Shown here piece after piece: positions 15,115 through 23,029 of a stretch of 47,582 nucleotides of DNA. Source of the stretch: Synechococcus sp. AG-673-F03 (GTDB taxonomy: Bacteria > Cyanobacteriota > Cyanobacteriia > PCC-6307 > Cyanobiaceae); contig QCTJ01000013.1 in the NCBI GenBank assembly GCA_003211205.1, positions 1-47,582 of the forward strand. Reading direction: 5' to 3'. Below the pieces are notes generated by a model. It did not search any database. It had not been told where the DNA came from and saw nothing but the letters and a program-made list of their open reading frames with translations. How positions within the stretch are numbered: the first letter of the stretch is position 1; each line of letters begins with the position of its first letter. The translations under genes were made by a program, and so were the position numbers.

Positions 15115-16749
15115 CTACTTCTCCAGCCAGGGCCAGTTGATGCCCAGGGTCTCCAGCGGATCCATCACCAGCTTGTTGAGGGCACGACCCAGCAGCACCT
15201 GCGGTTCATCCGAGCGGATCGGGATCACAGGATGCTGCTTTGTTCTGGGCACACCCTCGCCACGCACGATGCCGCGCCGCAGCAGCGAGTTGCCCGCTTC
15301 CAGACCGCACACATAGGCGCGTTCCTGGCATAACCCTTTTGCGCCATGTTCCCTCTCGCCCATCCGCACCCAGTCGCCAGCACAGACCACCGGTGCCAAA
15401 GAGGTTTCCAGCGGCGGGCGCTTGCTGAAGCTTCCCGGTGAAAACAGCGACACCGAACGCGGATAGCGCCGCACCTCCTGATCCACCACCTTGGCCTCGC
15501 CAAAGGCGGGCTGCGCCATCGGCAGCAGATCCTGCATCAGGCAATCGACGATGGCCTGATCGCTCAATTCGGCGATCGCGGTGGCGTTGTAGAAGTCGCT
15601 GGCGATTACCGATCCCTGCGGGGTCTCACCACCCCAGAGCTCAGGCTCCGACTGCTTCTGCAGCTGATCGAGCATGAAGAAGGTGGCACCGGAGCCTTGC
15701 AGTGCACTGAAACGCGAGAACACATTGGCGGGATCGGCAACCGGCACGTAGCGATCCAGCCACAACCGCACAGACACCACATCGATCGTGCCAAGCGTGC
15801 CAGCCTGAACCAGCTCCGGTGCCAGCACGCCGCACTGCGGCGACTGCGACATCAAAGAGCCCATGCCCTTGGCGCCCACGGCCAGCACCACCGCATCCAC
15901 GTCATCGAGCACAGCGCTGCTGCCTGTCATCACGTTGCGGGTTTCCAGCGAGCGAATGCTCTGGCCATCGGATGAGACATTCAACTTGCTGGCCAGGGTG
16001 CCGCCCAGCATCGTGAGCTGATGGCGCTCACGCAAGCGTTCACTGAGTGGTGCAATCAGCTGTTCGGCGATGCTTTTGGAGCGGATCCAGCGCACATCAA
16101 ACGAGTCCTGGTGGGCCAGGGCGTAGTAATAGAGCAGCTCCATGGTCACCGCCGCCGAGAGCTCCTCCGGCGGCTTGAACAAGCCCACCAGCAGCGTGGG
16201 CCGCAGGAAATCGTCGATCATGCGATCACTGATGCGCAGCTGCTTGAACAGCGTCAGCGCATCGATGGCGTCGTAGCTCCGGTACACCGCATCACTGCGG
16301 TTGAGATCGAGCATGGCGTAGAGCAGGCCGGCGATGCTGAGCCGATCCGGCAGCGGCAGTCGCTTGAAGTTCTTCACCGTGGCCAGCACCTGCCCCACCG
16401 GACTGGGCAGCTGTGGCGCATCACCGAACACCGGTGCGGTGGCCTCCAGCCCATCCGGCGACCAGAACGCACTGGTGGTGAAGTCGGTGTAGATCGAACC
16501 GAGCCCCAGCTCATCGGTGAGTGCATTGATGTTGGGGTAGTCCTTCCAGAAGCCGCGGGTGCCGGCCTCGAAGGGCTTGCCGCTCTCGGTGGTGATCGGC
16601 TCACTGCCGCTGGGATCCGCCATCCCATCGATCAAAGTCACGCGCACGCCGGCTTCGCAGAGCGCCTTGGCGGCACCCCAGCCGCCCCAACCGGCGCCGA
16701 CCACCACTACGTGCGATTGCTGCTGCGCTGAAGAACCCGTTTCGACCAT
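15115..16749 (-). CDS. FAD-dependent amine-oxidase/desaturase-like protein
   Basis: The 544-residue protein starts with a short polar lead and the dinucleotide fold VVVVGAGWGGWGAAKALCEA, and continues as a phytoene-desaturase/amine-oxidase type flavoprotein (GTRGFWKDYPNINALTDELG; RLWLDRYVPVADPANVF; VCAGDWVRMGEREHGAKGL near the C-terminus). It likely oxidises or desaturates a hydrophobic substrate such as a carotenoid, but the exact reaction cannot be told from motifs. It converges on the GGT gene, with stop codons 15 bases apart, and runs 19 bases downstream of the SDR on the same strand. Confidence 0.8.
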   Translation of the reverse strand: MVETGSSAQQQSHVVVVGAGWGGWGAAKALCEAGVRVTLIDGMADPSGSEPITTESGKPFEAGTRGFWKDYPNINALTDELGLGSIYTDFTTSAFWSPDGLEATAPVFGDAPQLPSPVGQVLATVKNFKRLPLPDRLSIAGLLYAMLDLNRSDAVYRSYDAIDALTLFKQLRISDRMIDDFLRPTLLVGLFKPPEELSAAVTMELLYYYALAHQDSFDVRWIRSKSIAEQLIAPLSERLRERHQLTMLGGTLASKLNVSSDGQSIRSLETRNVMTGSSAVLDDVDAVVLAVGAKGMGSLMSQSPQCGVLAPELVQAGTLGTIDVVSVRLWLDRYVPVADPANVFSRFSALQGSGATFFMLDQLQKQSEPELWGGETPQGSVIASDFYNATAIAELSDQAIVDCLMQDLLPMAQPAFGEAKVVDQEVRRYPRSVSLFSPGSFSKRPPLETSLAPVVCAGDWVRMGEREHGAKGLCQERAYVCGLEAGNSLLRRGIVRGEGVPRTKQHPVIPIRSDEPQVLLGRALNKLVMDPLETLGINWPWLEK

Positions 16750-16768
16750 GAAGCTGCTGTGCGTGCGC

Positions 16769-17725
16769 TCAAGTTAGGGAGATCAACTGCTCCGACAGCT
16801 GCCACAGCTGCCTGGCCTTCTGCAGATCAGCACCTTCAGCACTGGTGTCGGTGGGCTCCAGCCGATGCCCACCGAAGCTCACCACTTTGTTGGTGAAATA
16901 GTTGAACCCCGGGTTGATCTCCGGATCGCAGACCAGCTGCGCCAGCAAGCGACCGGCATTTTCGGGCGATTCGGTGATCCGCAACAGATCGCGGGCCACA
17001 AACGCAAACGCCCCCATGCCCAGTGGATTGCTGCGCTTGTTGTACCGGAAAAAGCCACCGCTGTTGCGCGTGATCACCAGACCGGGGCTCCAGGCGATCA
17101 CCGGCAGAGCGCCCTCCAGCTGCCGGTTGAGCTCCCGCGCCATCAGCACATTGCAGAGCTTGCTGTCTTTGTAGGCCTTGTTGCCATCAAAGCCTGGGCT
17201 GCCATTCACCATTGCGAAGCCCGCCCCGGCACGCAGTCCCTCCAGATCGCCGAGATCCGCAGGCTTGCCCACCTTGCCGGCACCGCTGCCGGGGTTATGC
17301 ACCTCCGACGCGGTGATCACCACCCTCGGGCTGTTGGCCTGGTGCAACAGCGGCAGCAACCGCATTGCCATCAGCTGATGGGCCAGCTGGTTCACCGCAA
17401 AGGTGAGCTCGATGCCCTGCGCCGAAAACTGCGCCTCGGAGGCACCGGCGTATTGCAGACCGGCATTGAGCACCAGCGCATCCAACGGCGTGCCGCGATC
17501 CACAAGCTGGCTGCAGATCGAGGCAACGGCCCCGAGATCCGCCAGGTCGCAGATCAGGGTGTGAACAGAACCCGGCAGCAAGCTGCGCGTCTGATCGGCC
17601 GTGGCCTGGTTGCGACAGACAATCGTGAGCTGATGCCCCTGGGCACTGAGAACTTTCGCCGCCTCAAAACCCACGCCGGAGCTTCCTCCGGTCAGCAAAA
17701 CGCGTTGGGATGCAGGATCAGCCAT
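16769..17725 (-). CDS. Short-chain dehydrogenase, POR-like
   Basis: From ATG at 17725 the protein reads MADPASQRVLLTGGSSGVGF (cofactor loop TGG-x3-G-x-G), LVLNAG, SEVHNPG, and the catalytic YKDSK. The insert around the active site and the C-terminal NYFTNKVVSFGGHRLE recall light-dependent protochlorophyllide reductase-like SDRs. It probably uses NADPH on an unknown carbonyl or pigment substrate. The start overlaps the end of the upstream lipoprotein gene by eight bases, so the two are translationally close and likely form one operon with the FAD enzyme downstream. Confidence 0.85.
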   Translation of the reverse strand: MADPASQRVLLTGGSSGVGFEAAKVLSAQGHQLTIVCRNQATADQTRSLLPGSVHTLICDLADLGAVASICSQLVDRGTPLDALVLNAGLQYAGASEAQFSAQGIELTFAVNQLAHQLMAMRLLPLLHQANSPRVVITASEVHNPGSGAGKVGKPADLGDLEGLRAGAGFAMVNGSPGFDGNKAYKDSKLCNVLMARELNRQLEGALPVIAWSPGLVITRNSGGFFRYNKRSNPLGMGAFAFVARDLLRITESPENAGRLLAQLVCDPEINPGFNYFTNKVVSFGGHRLEPTDTSAEGADLQKARQLWQLSEQLISLT

Positions 17726-18674
17726 GAAGCTGGAACACGTAGAGCTCGGCGTCACGATCGCTCACCACATAAACCCTGCCACGTTCTGAATCCACGGCGA
17801 TGCCTTCGGCTTTACGCACGCGCTTGGATTGACCGCCGTCATTGAGCCGCACATCCAGGCGCTGCAGCACCTGATCGCGGTTCCAGTCGTAATGAAACAG
17901 GCACTGTCCCTTGTCGCTGGCAATCCAGAGCGTGTCGCGCTGACTGTCGTGGCTCAGCCCCGAAAAGTCGAGCTTGCGAGGCCCCAGCTTCGGGTGGGAG
18001 AAGCCGTTCGCCGTCGTCAGCAAACGCGACGACAAGATCGTGCTGCATTCAGCATCGAGTTCGATCAGCAGCCCGGGTCGTCCTTCCTTGACCACGAACA
18101 CATGCTGGTTGGTGCTGTTCACCGTGATGCCCTCCAGGCCCTTGTTATCCGGCTCGCTCGGGAAGTGCATCGCAACACTGGCGTAATTGGCCATCTCAGC
18201 CAGGGAGCGATGCTGCAGTTCGCGGCCACTGGCCAGATCAACGCTGATCACGGTGTTGCTGTCTTCCTGCACCGCGAACAGTTGTTGGCCGTCGCTGCTG
18301 AGAGCGAGGCCCTCCAGACCCAACACGCTCATCAACAACATCTCACTGCTCGACACCCGGCCCTCGAGATCCATGCAATAGATGGCCTTGGTGTCGTCGC
18401 TCACGGTGTAGAGGCCCGTGCCATCTGCATTCAGGCTGAGACCCGAGGGTTCTTTCAGGCCCAGGCCTGGATCACGGATGTTGTGCCTGCTGATCAATTC
18501 AAGGCGGAACGACCCCGTCAGCGGTGTGGAATCCATGGCAGTTGATGTTCCCGTAGCTGGATTGATTCCTGTGAGACGGTGACTGGTTTTGGGCTTGGCA
18601 CACCCACCGATCAGTTTCGCTCCAACGGCTGATCCAGCGGTCAGAGCGAGCGCCAGAAGGGAGCGTCGACGCAT
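17718..18674 (-). CDS. SdiA-regulated/phytase-like beta-propeller lipoprotein
   Basis: The ATG at 18674 begins MRRRSLLALALTAGSAVGAK with a lipobox-like LIGGC, predicting a lipoprotein exported through Sec or Tat. The mature part has propeller-like blades: EPSGLSLNADGTGLYTVSDD, GLEGLALSSDGQQLFAVQED, KAEGIAVDSERGRVYVVSD. This fits the SdiA-regulated/esterase-like phytase group, which bind or hydrolyse unknown extracytoplasmic substrates. A Fur/Zur-like palindrome lies 62 bases upstream. The gene is first in a likely operon with the SDR and FAD genes. Confidence 0.75.
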   Translation of the reverse strand: MRRRSLLALALTAGSAVGAKLIGGCAKPKTSHRLTGINPATGTSTAMDSTPLTGSFRLELISRHNIRDPGLGLKEPSGLSLNADGTGLYTVSDDTKAIYCMDLEGRVSSSEMLLMSVLGLEGLALSSDGQQLFAVQEDSNTVISVDLASGRELQHRSLAEMANYASVAMHFPSEPDNKGLEGITVNSTNQHVFVVKEGRPGLLIELDAECSTILSSRLLTTANGFSHPKLGPRKLDFSGLSHDSQRDTLWIASDKGQCLFHYDWNRDQVLQRLDVRLNDGGQSKRVRKAEGIAVDSERGRVYVVSDRDAELYVFQLHG

Positions 18675-18735
18675 AGGCCTGCTGTGTAGCTGAAGAGATG
18701 GTGCTGAAGAAATTCTCGCGCAACACAATGTGAAC

Positions 18736-18754
18736 GCTAATGAGAATCACTTGC
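18736..18754. promoter_or_regulatory. Fur/Zur-like box GCTAATGAGAATCACTTGC
   Basis: The two nine-base arms match at six positions when one is reverse-complemented, around AATGAGAATCA. It lies 62 bases upstream of the propeller lipoprotein. The match is weaker than the box at 27975. Confidence 0.4.
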
Positions 18755-18806
18755 TCCAAGCAGAACGGCCATGCTTTGTTGCGAGTGAATCTCAGATGCA
18801 AGGACA

Positions 18807-18953
18807 ATGCTTCGGCTGTTCGGCGATCGTCAATCCCTGCTGGAAGCACTGATGCAGGACTGGGCTGAGGCTCAGCTGCAACTGCCCAGCGCCAGTGAAA
18901 TCCCCCAGCGCCTGCGCGTCCAACGCAGACCGATGCGCACCTCCGGACGCTGA
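18807..18953 (+). CDS. 48-residue hypothetical protein
   Basis: The ATG frame MLRLFGDRQSLLEALMQDWA continues as an amphipathic helix and ends in a basic stretch RLRVQRRPMRTSGR. The acidic-helix plus basic-tail arrangement is protein-like. It may be divergently transcribed from the lipoprotein gene. No family recognised. Confidence 0.5.
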   Translation: MLRLFGDRQSLLEALMQDWAEAQLQLPSASEIPQRLRVQRRPMRTSGR

Positions 18954-19047
18954 GCTCAACGGAAGAATTGCCAAAGTTGCTCAGTTCCTCCTCCAGGCTC
19001 TCTAAGGTCTGGACTTAAGGAATTCGTTCTGTAGGAGGAATTGCGCG

Positions 19048-19242
19048 ATGTCTGAAGGCAAGCACAAGTTCGAGGAGTATGAGCTCCCTTACGGCACCAA
19101 CGAAAAGCACACAACCGAAGAGTTCGATCCCAAAAAGGATGCGGGCGTGAACAACCCCGACAGCCGTCACCGCGACAAGGTGCTCGACGAGATCTGCGAT
19201 ACCCATCCCGGCTCACCGATGTGCAAAGTCTTCGACGAGTGA
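19048..19242 (+). CDS. Small protein with a CP12-like C-terminal motif
   Basis: A strong ribosome-binding site (GTAGGAGG) precedes ATG, giving the 64-residue MSEGKHKFEEYELPYGTNEK. It is acidic and probably disordered. The end reads ICDTHPGSPMCKVFDE; the two cysteines (50 and 59) have eight residues between them with a central Pro, the same spacing as the C-terminal redox loop of CP12, which docks on GAPDH and phosphoribulokinase in the Calvin cycle. The N-terminal CP12 cysteine pair and the AWD-VEEL region are absent. A terminator follows. Confidence 0.65.
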   Translation: MSEGKHKFEEYELPYGTNEKHTTEEFDPKKDAGVNNPDSRHRDKVLDEICDTHPGSPMCKVFDE

Positions 19243-19264
19243 AGCTCTGAACATCCGTCTGTCA

Positions 19265-19289
19265 CCCCCACCAAAGCGTGGGGGTTTTT
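19265..19289 (+). terminator. Intrinsic terminator after the CP12-tail gene
   Basis: CCCCCAC pairs with GTGGGGG across a six-base loop and is followed by TTTTT. It ends the short transcript of the CP12-tail protein. Confidence 0.9.
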
Positions 19290-19327
19290 CTGGCCTGAAC
19301 ACTCAGACCGCATACAGCAGAGGTCGT

Positions 19328-19750
19328 TCAGCGGATGCTGTCGAAGGCCTTGGAGCGCACCTTGCGGAAGTTGGGCGCAGCATTGGCTGTTGACCGGGTG
19401 ATCGCCAGGATCAGACCGCCGATCAGGGCCAGGTTCATCAGAAACGGCACCGCCTGAAAGGGAGACGCATAGAAGACCAGGGTTGTGGGCACAAGGAACA
19501 CGAGCAGCAGAGAGGCGCCCAGGATCGTGTCGGCGCCGAACACCAGCAGGATCGAACCGGCGATCAACACCAGAATTGCTGCGAACAGCAGCACATTCGC
19601 CAACGGCTCGGGAATGCCCTTGGACGCGATTCGAGCGGCGTTACCGGCGAAGTCGGTGAATTTGCCGGGCAGCGCATTCACAAACACGGCTGCGATGAAA
19701 ACGCGGCCCAGAAAATCCAGAACCCGGCTGGGCGAAACGGGGGTAATCAT
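19328..19750 (-). CDS. DoxX-family membrane protein
   Basis: From ATG at 19750 the 140-residue protein reads MITPVSPSRVLDFLGRVFIA and has four hydrophobic helices (about residues 10-27, 50-68, 72-92, 98-117), with the DoxX features FVNALPGKFTDFAG and GIPEPLANVLL. DoxX proteins sit in the membrane and are linked to quinone or sulfur redox; the role here is unknown. The basic C-terminus is cytoplasmic. It diverges from a cupin gene with 69 bases between starts. Confidence 0.85.
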   Translation of the reverse strand: MITPVSPSRVLDFLGRVFIAAVFVNALPGKFTDFAGNAARIASKGIPEPLANVLLFAAILVLIAGSILLVFGADTILGASLLLVFLVPTTLVFYASPFQAVPFLMNLALIGGLILAITRSTANAAPNFRKVRSKAFDSIR

Positions 19751-19819
19751 GTCGATCGAGCGGTCACAGGCACCGCTTTGGAAGTGGTTGAAACAATAGT
19801 GACCAAATCGAGCGAAGCC

Positions 19820-20296
19820 ATGCGAGCCACCGTTCTGTCGCTGATCGCCCTCACCGGCCTGCTGGTTCCGGGAGGCGCGGCCCTGGCTCACGGGAACCAC
19901 GATTCCACGACCGTGACGCCCGCCCGCGAACAACGCCCAGCGCCCCGTGATGCACCCTCCACCACCCAAAAGGTGAGCGTGGAGTCTCTGGGCAGCCTGG
20001 ATCTCTCCAGGGAATTCGCCGCAATGCAAGGCCGGATGCTGCGCACCAGGCGCATCACGATTGCTCCCGGTGGATCAGTGGCCTGGCATCAGCATCAGCA
20101 ACGACCCGGGGTTGCCTACCTGATCCATGGATCCCTGGTCGAGATCCGTGATGACGGAACAGGTCCCCGCGCCATCCAGCGCAAGGCCGGAGAGGCCGTC
20201 TTCGAATCCACCGGTGTGCTGCACGGCTGGAGAAACGACTCCGACCAACCAGCCACCGCCGTGGTGATCGACCTGGTGCCGCAGACGCAGCCCTGA
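19820..20296 (+). CDS. Secreted cupin protein
   Basis: The ATG at 19820 gives a signal peptide MRATVLSLIALTGLLVPGGA with cleavage after ALA, a polar linker, then a cupin: APGGSVAWHQHQQRPGVAYL with two metal-ligand histidines, and GEAVFESTGVLHGWRN with a third. It binds a divalent metal in the periplasm and may have oxygenase, isomerase or binding activity. The divergent arrangement with DoxX suggests common regulation. Confidence 0.8.
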   Translation: MRATVLSLIALTGLLVPGGAALAHGNHDSTTVTPAREQRPAPRDAPSTTQKVSVESLGSLDLSREFAAMQGRMLRTRRITIAPGGSVAWHQHQQRPGVAYLIHGSLVEIRDDGTGPRAIQRKAGEAVFESTGVLHGWRNDSDQPATAVVIDLVPQTQP

Positions 20297-20345
20297 AGAC
20301 CCTGATCACAGCGCTCATAGGCTGGAAGCCCACATATTCGGCAGC

Positions 20346-21086
20346 GTGAGCGACTACCAGGGACATGCCGCCGGCTATCAGACAGCCAAGCGCCAACCCT
20401 GGCGCACCTACCTGGAACAGCCCTCCGCGCTGGCCCTGCTCGGAGATCTGAGCAACCAGACCATGCTCGATCTGGGCTGCGGCGAAGGCCACTACAGCCG
20501 CCTGCTCAAGCAGCTTGGTGCTGCGCAGGTGCTCGGGGTTGACCTTTCATCCGACATGGTGGAGCTGGCACGAGCCCAGGAACGCAGCCATCCCGTCGGC
20601 ATCGACTACCGGGTCGGTGATGCCGGCGATCTGACCCTGGCGGACCCCGTTGATCTGGTGTTCGCCGGCTACCTGTTCAATCACGCCCGCAACCGCGAGG
20701 AACTGCGGGCCCAGTGCATCACAGTCAGCAATCTGCTGCGCCCCGGAGGGCGACTGGTTGCGCTCAACAACAACCCAGACGACCCTCCGTCCAACTTCGA
20801 GGCGGGCCGCCCCTACGGCTACAGCAAGAGCATCGATGGCCCCTTGGTGGAGGGTGCCGGGATCCACTACCGCTTCGAGCTCGAGGACGGTGGTGTGTTC
20901 GAGCTCACCGATTACTACATCAGCCGCGAGGTGATGCAGATGCTGATGGAGGGCTGCGGCCTGCAACAGGTGCGCTGGCCGCAGCCGGTTCTGGCTCAAG
21001 AAGGGGTGGAGGCGCTGGGAGCCGATTACTGGACGGCGATCATGGCCACACCCCCGTTCTGCCTGATCGAAGCCACCCGGGCCTGA
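20346..21086 (+). CDS. SAM-dependent class I methyltransferase
   Basis: A GTG start gives MSDYQGHAAGYQTAKRQPWR. Motif I LDLGCGEGHYSRLLKQLG binds S-adenosylmethionine; VLGVDLSSDMVELA is motif II, and NLLRPGGRLVALNNN the post-motif region. The 246-residue length and UbiE-like motifs fit a small-molecule methyltransferase of unknown substrate. It follows the cupin gene by 49 bases on the same strand. Confidence 0.85.
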   Translation: MSDYQGHAAGYQTAKRQPWRTYLEQPSALALLGDLSNQTMLDLGCGEGHYSRLLKQLGAAQVLGVDLSSDMVELARAQERSHPVGIDYRVGDAGDLTLADPVDLVFAGYLFNHARNREELRAQCITVSNLLRPGGRLVALNNNPDDPPSNFEAGRPYGYSKSIDGPLVEGAGIHYRFELEDGGVFELTDYYISREVMQMLMEGCGLQQVRWPQPVLAQEGVEALGADYWTAIMATPPFCLIEATRA

Positions 21087-21109
21087 ACTCAGCTGAAGCG
21101 CTCAGCGAT

Positions 21110-21598
21110 TCATTCGTCCCACTCAGTGGTGGGCATCCCCTCCACCGAGGCAACCATCACCCACACGACCGTGGGCTTGTCGCTGTTGTTCTGCACGAAA
21201 TGAGGTTCCTCGGAGCCTTCGATGAAACTTTCACCGGGCTTGAACACACTGCTCACCTCCGTGCCATCCGGCTGAAGCCGCGTGTTGAGCAGATCCCCGG
21301 ATTCGAAGCCCTGCACATGCACCAGCATCGGAGCCGGGTGGGTGTGCACAGGAATCTTGCCGCCCACAGGAATCTCCACCCGATACAGGCGCAGCTCCGG
21401 ATTGCCCTCGGGGTAGCTCAGAGCGGTGCCGTTGAGCGTCTTCGAGCCTTTGAACACCTCCTCGATCTTGACTTCAGTTGAAGCGGGCTCTGCAGGCGCA
21501 GCAGCCTGGGTGGTTTCACTTCCCCGATTGGAGCAGCCAGCAACACCCGCGACCAGAACAGAGGCTGCCGCCAGGGCGGGGAGAACGAACTTACGCAT
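21110..21598 (-). CDS. Cupin-domain lipoprotein
   Basis: From ATG at 21598 the protein has a lipoprotein signal (MRKFVLPALAAASVLVAGVA, then GCSN) and a polar linker. The cupin motif reads GGKIPVHTHPAPMLVHVQG, and the second motif PGESFIEGSEEPHFVQNN supplies another histidine. It is anchored in a membrane facing the periplasm. Similar to the secreted cupin at 19820 in fold but not obviously a recent duplicate. Ligand unknown. Confidence 0.8.
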   Translation of the reverse strand: MRKFVLPALAAASVLVAGVAGCSNRGSETTQAAAPAEPASTEVKIEEVFKGSKTLNGTALSYPEGNPELRLYRVEIPVGGKIPVHTHPAPMLVHVQGFESGDLLNTRLQPDGTEVSSVFKPGESFIEGSEEPHFVQNNSDKPTVVWVMVASVEGMPTTEWDE

Positions 21599-21694
21599 GG
21601 ATTCGGAGGTCAAAACAGACACCTTGTTCAGTGTGACCTTGATTCAGTCAGCGGACCCTGTTCAGGCGAAAATCAATCACTCCAGAGTGAAGTG

Positions 21695-22084
21695 ATGGCC
21701 GGATTTGATGCATCCACACCGTTCATGTTGCTGGCCCGCATTCATGTGAAACCGGGCTGCGTGGACGCCTATCTGAAGCTTGCCGAAGCCACCGATGCCG
21801 CCGTCCAGGCCAGTGAGCCGGGCATGCTGCATCACACCTTTGATCAGGACCCCGACGATCCCCAGGCCTTCGTCTGGTCGGAGGTGTATGCCAATGATGC
21901 GGCCTTCTCCGCCCATGTGAGCAACCCGCCGGTGCAGGAGTACCTGCAGAAACATGCCGAGCTGGGTGATGGTTTCAGCGTGGAGGTGTACGGCACGGTC
22001 GGCGCTGAATGCCGCGCCCTGATGAAATCGTTCGGTCTGCCGCTGAAGATCTACGAAAGCCGACTTGGCTACAGCCGCGTCTAA
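21695..22084 (+). CDS. Antibiotic biosynthesis monooxygenase (ABM) family protein
   Basis: The 129-residue protein MAGFDASTPFMLLARIHVKP has the ABM ferredoxin-like pattern: GMLHHTFDQDPDDPQAFVW, then SEVYANDAAFSAHVSNPPV. Members dimerise and are monooxygenases, heme-degrading enzymes or quinone-handling proteins. No heme-binding motif can be singled out, so the reaction is unknown. GTG at 21692 is an alternative start. Confidence 0.8.
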   Translation: MAGFDASTPFMLLARIHVKPGCVDAYLKLAEATDAAVQASEPGMLHHTFDQDPDDPQAFVWSEVYANDAAFSAHVSNPPVQEYLQKHAELGDGFSVEVYGTVGAECRALMKSFGLPLKIYESRLGYSRV

Positions 22085-22252
22085 ACAGCGGAACCTGGAG
22101 CCAGGCTCAGCGACTGCCTCCCTATCGGGGGATCACTGCAGAGGCCTACGATCTCATTCATTCCTATTGAAACTTCACAGACCAACATCTCCGCCGTGAA
22201 TTTCCATTGCCGGTTGCAGTGAATATCGCAATGGCGCATACGTTGTTGGGGA

Positions 22253-23029
22253 ATGAGTCAGGCGATGAAAACTGCTGTCATCCCTGAATTCGAACAGGAA
22301 CGCCTCAAGGCCCTCAGTGAATACAGGATTCTCGGGACTCGCCCTGAGCAGTCATACGACGACATCACGCACATGGCCTCACTGGTGTGCGAGGCCCCCA
22401 TTGCACTGCTGAGCCTGGTGGACAGCGACAGGCAGTGGTTCAAATCGAAGGTGGGAATCGAGGCCGAGGAAACCCCCAGAGACTGGTCGTTCTGCGCCCA
22501 TGCCATCCACAGCGACCAGCCCCTGATCGTGACCGATGCGCTTCGCGACGAGCGTTTTGTGGACAACCCGCTCGTCTGCGGCGATCCAAAAATCAGGTTC
22601 TACGCCGGCTTTCCGCTCAACAACGAAGCAGAGCATCGAATCGGAACGCTATGTGTGATCGACCGCAAGCCCAGCCAGCTCTCAGGAAACCAGCTGCAGA
22701 TCATGCAAGCCCTATCTCGACAAGTGGTGTCATTCCTTGATCTAAGAAAACGTTCGTTCAATCTGCTCGAATCGTTCTGCTCCGAAACCAAGCCTTCGGG
22801 AATCATCTCCACTTGCAGCTATTGCCGCAAAGCCAAGGATGAGCGTGGGGATTGGGTGCATCTCGATCAATACCTGGCCCGACGCAGCACCTTGAACTTC
22901 TCCCATGGCATCTGCGACGGCTGCATTGAAGAGCACTTCCCGGAAGTGCTGGAGGCCTGGCAGGCAGAGAGCAGGGAGTCTGGGCAAGACGCCTTGAAAC
23001 CAGCCCAGGTGCTCGAAGACGGGCTCTGA
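22253..23029 (+). CDS. GAF-domain sensor with C-terminal zinc-finger-like tail
   Basis: The 258-residue protein begins MSQAMKTAVIPEFEQERLKA and has a GAF domain (about residues 40-165; DRQWFKSKVGIEAEETPRDW, FCAHAI, IRFYAGFPL, IGTLCVIDRKP). The C-terminal part has STCSYCRKAKDERGDWVHLD and SHGICDGCIEEHFPE, two CxxC pairs that likely bind zinc; this tail follows GAF or PAS domains in other bacterial sensors. There is no catalytic output domain. A small ligand or redox cue is possible. Confidence 0.85.
   Translation: MSQAMKTAVIPEFEQERLKALSEYRILGTRPEQSYDDITHMASLVCEAPIALLSLVDSDRQWFKSKVGIEAEETPRDWSFCAHAIHSDQPLIVTDALRDERFVDNPLVCGDPKIRFYAGFPLNNEAEHRIGTLCVIDRKPSQLSGNQLQIMQALSRQVVSFLDLRKRSFNLLESFCSETKPSGIISTCSYCRKAKDERGDWVHLDQYLARRSTLNFSHGICDGCIEEHFPEVLEAWQAESRESGQDALKPAQVLEDGL

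Noticed and set aside
16021-16731. Long plus-strand frame of 236 codons
   Set aside because: Antisense shadow of the FAD oxidoreductase in GC-rich sequence.
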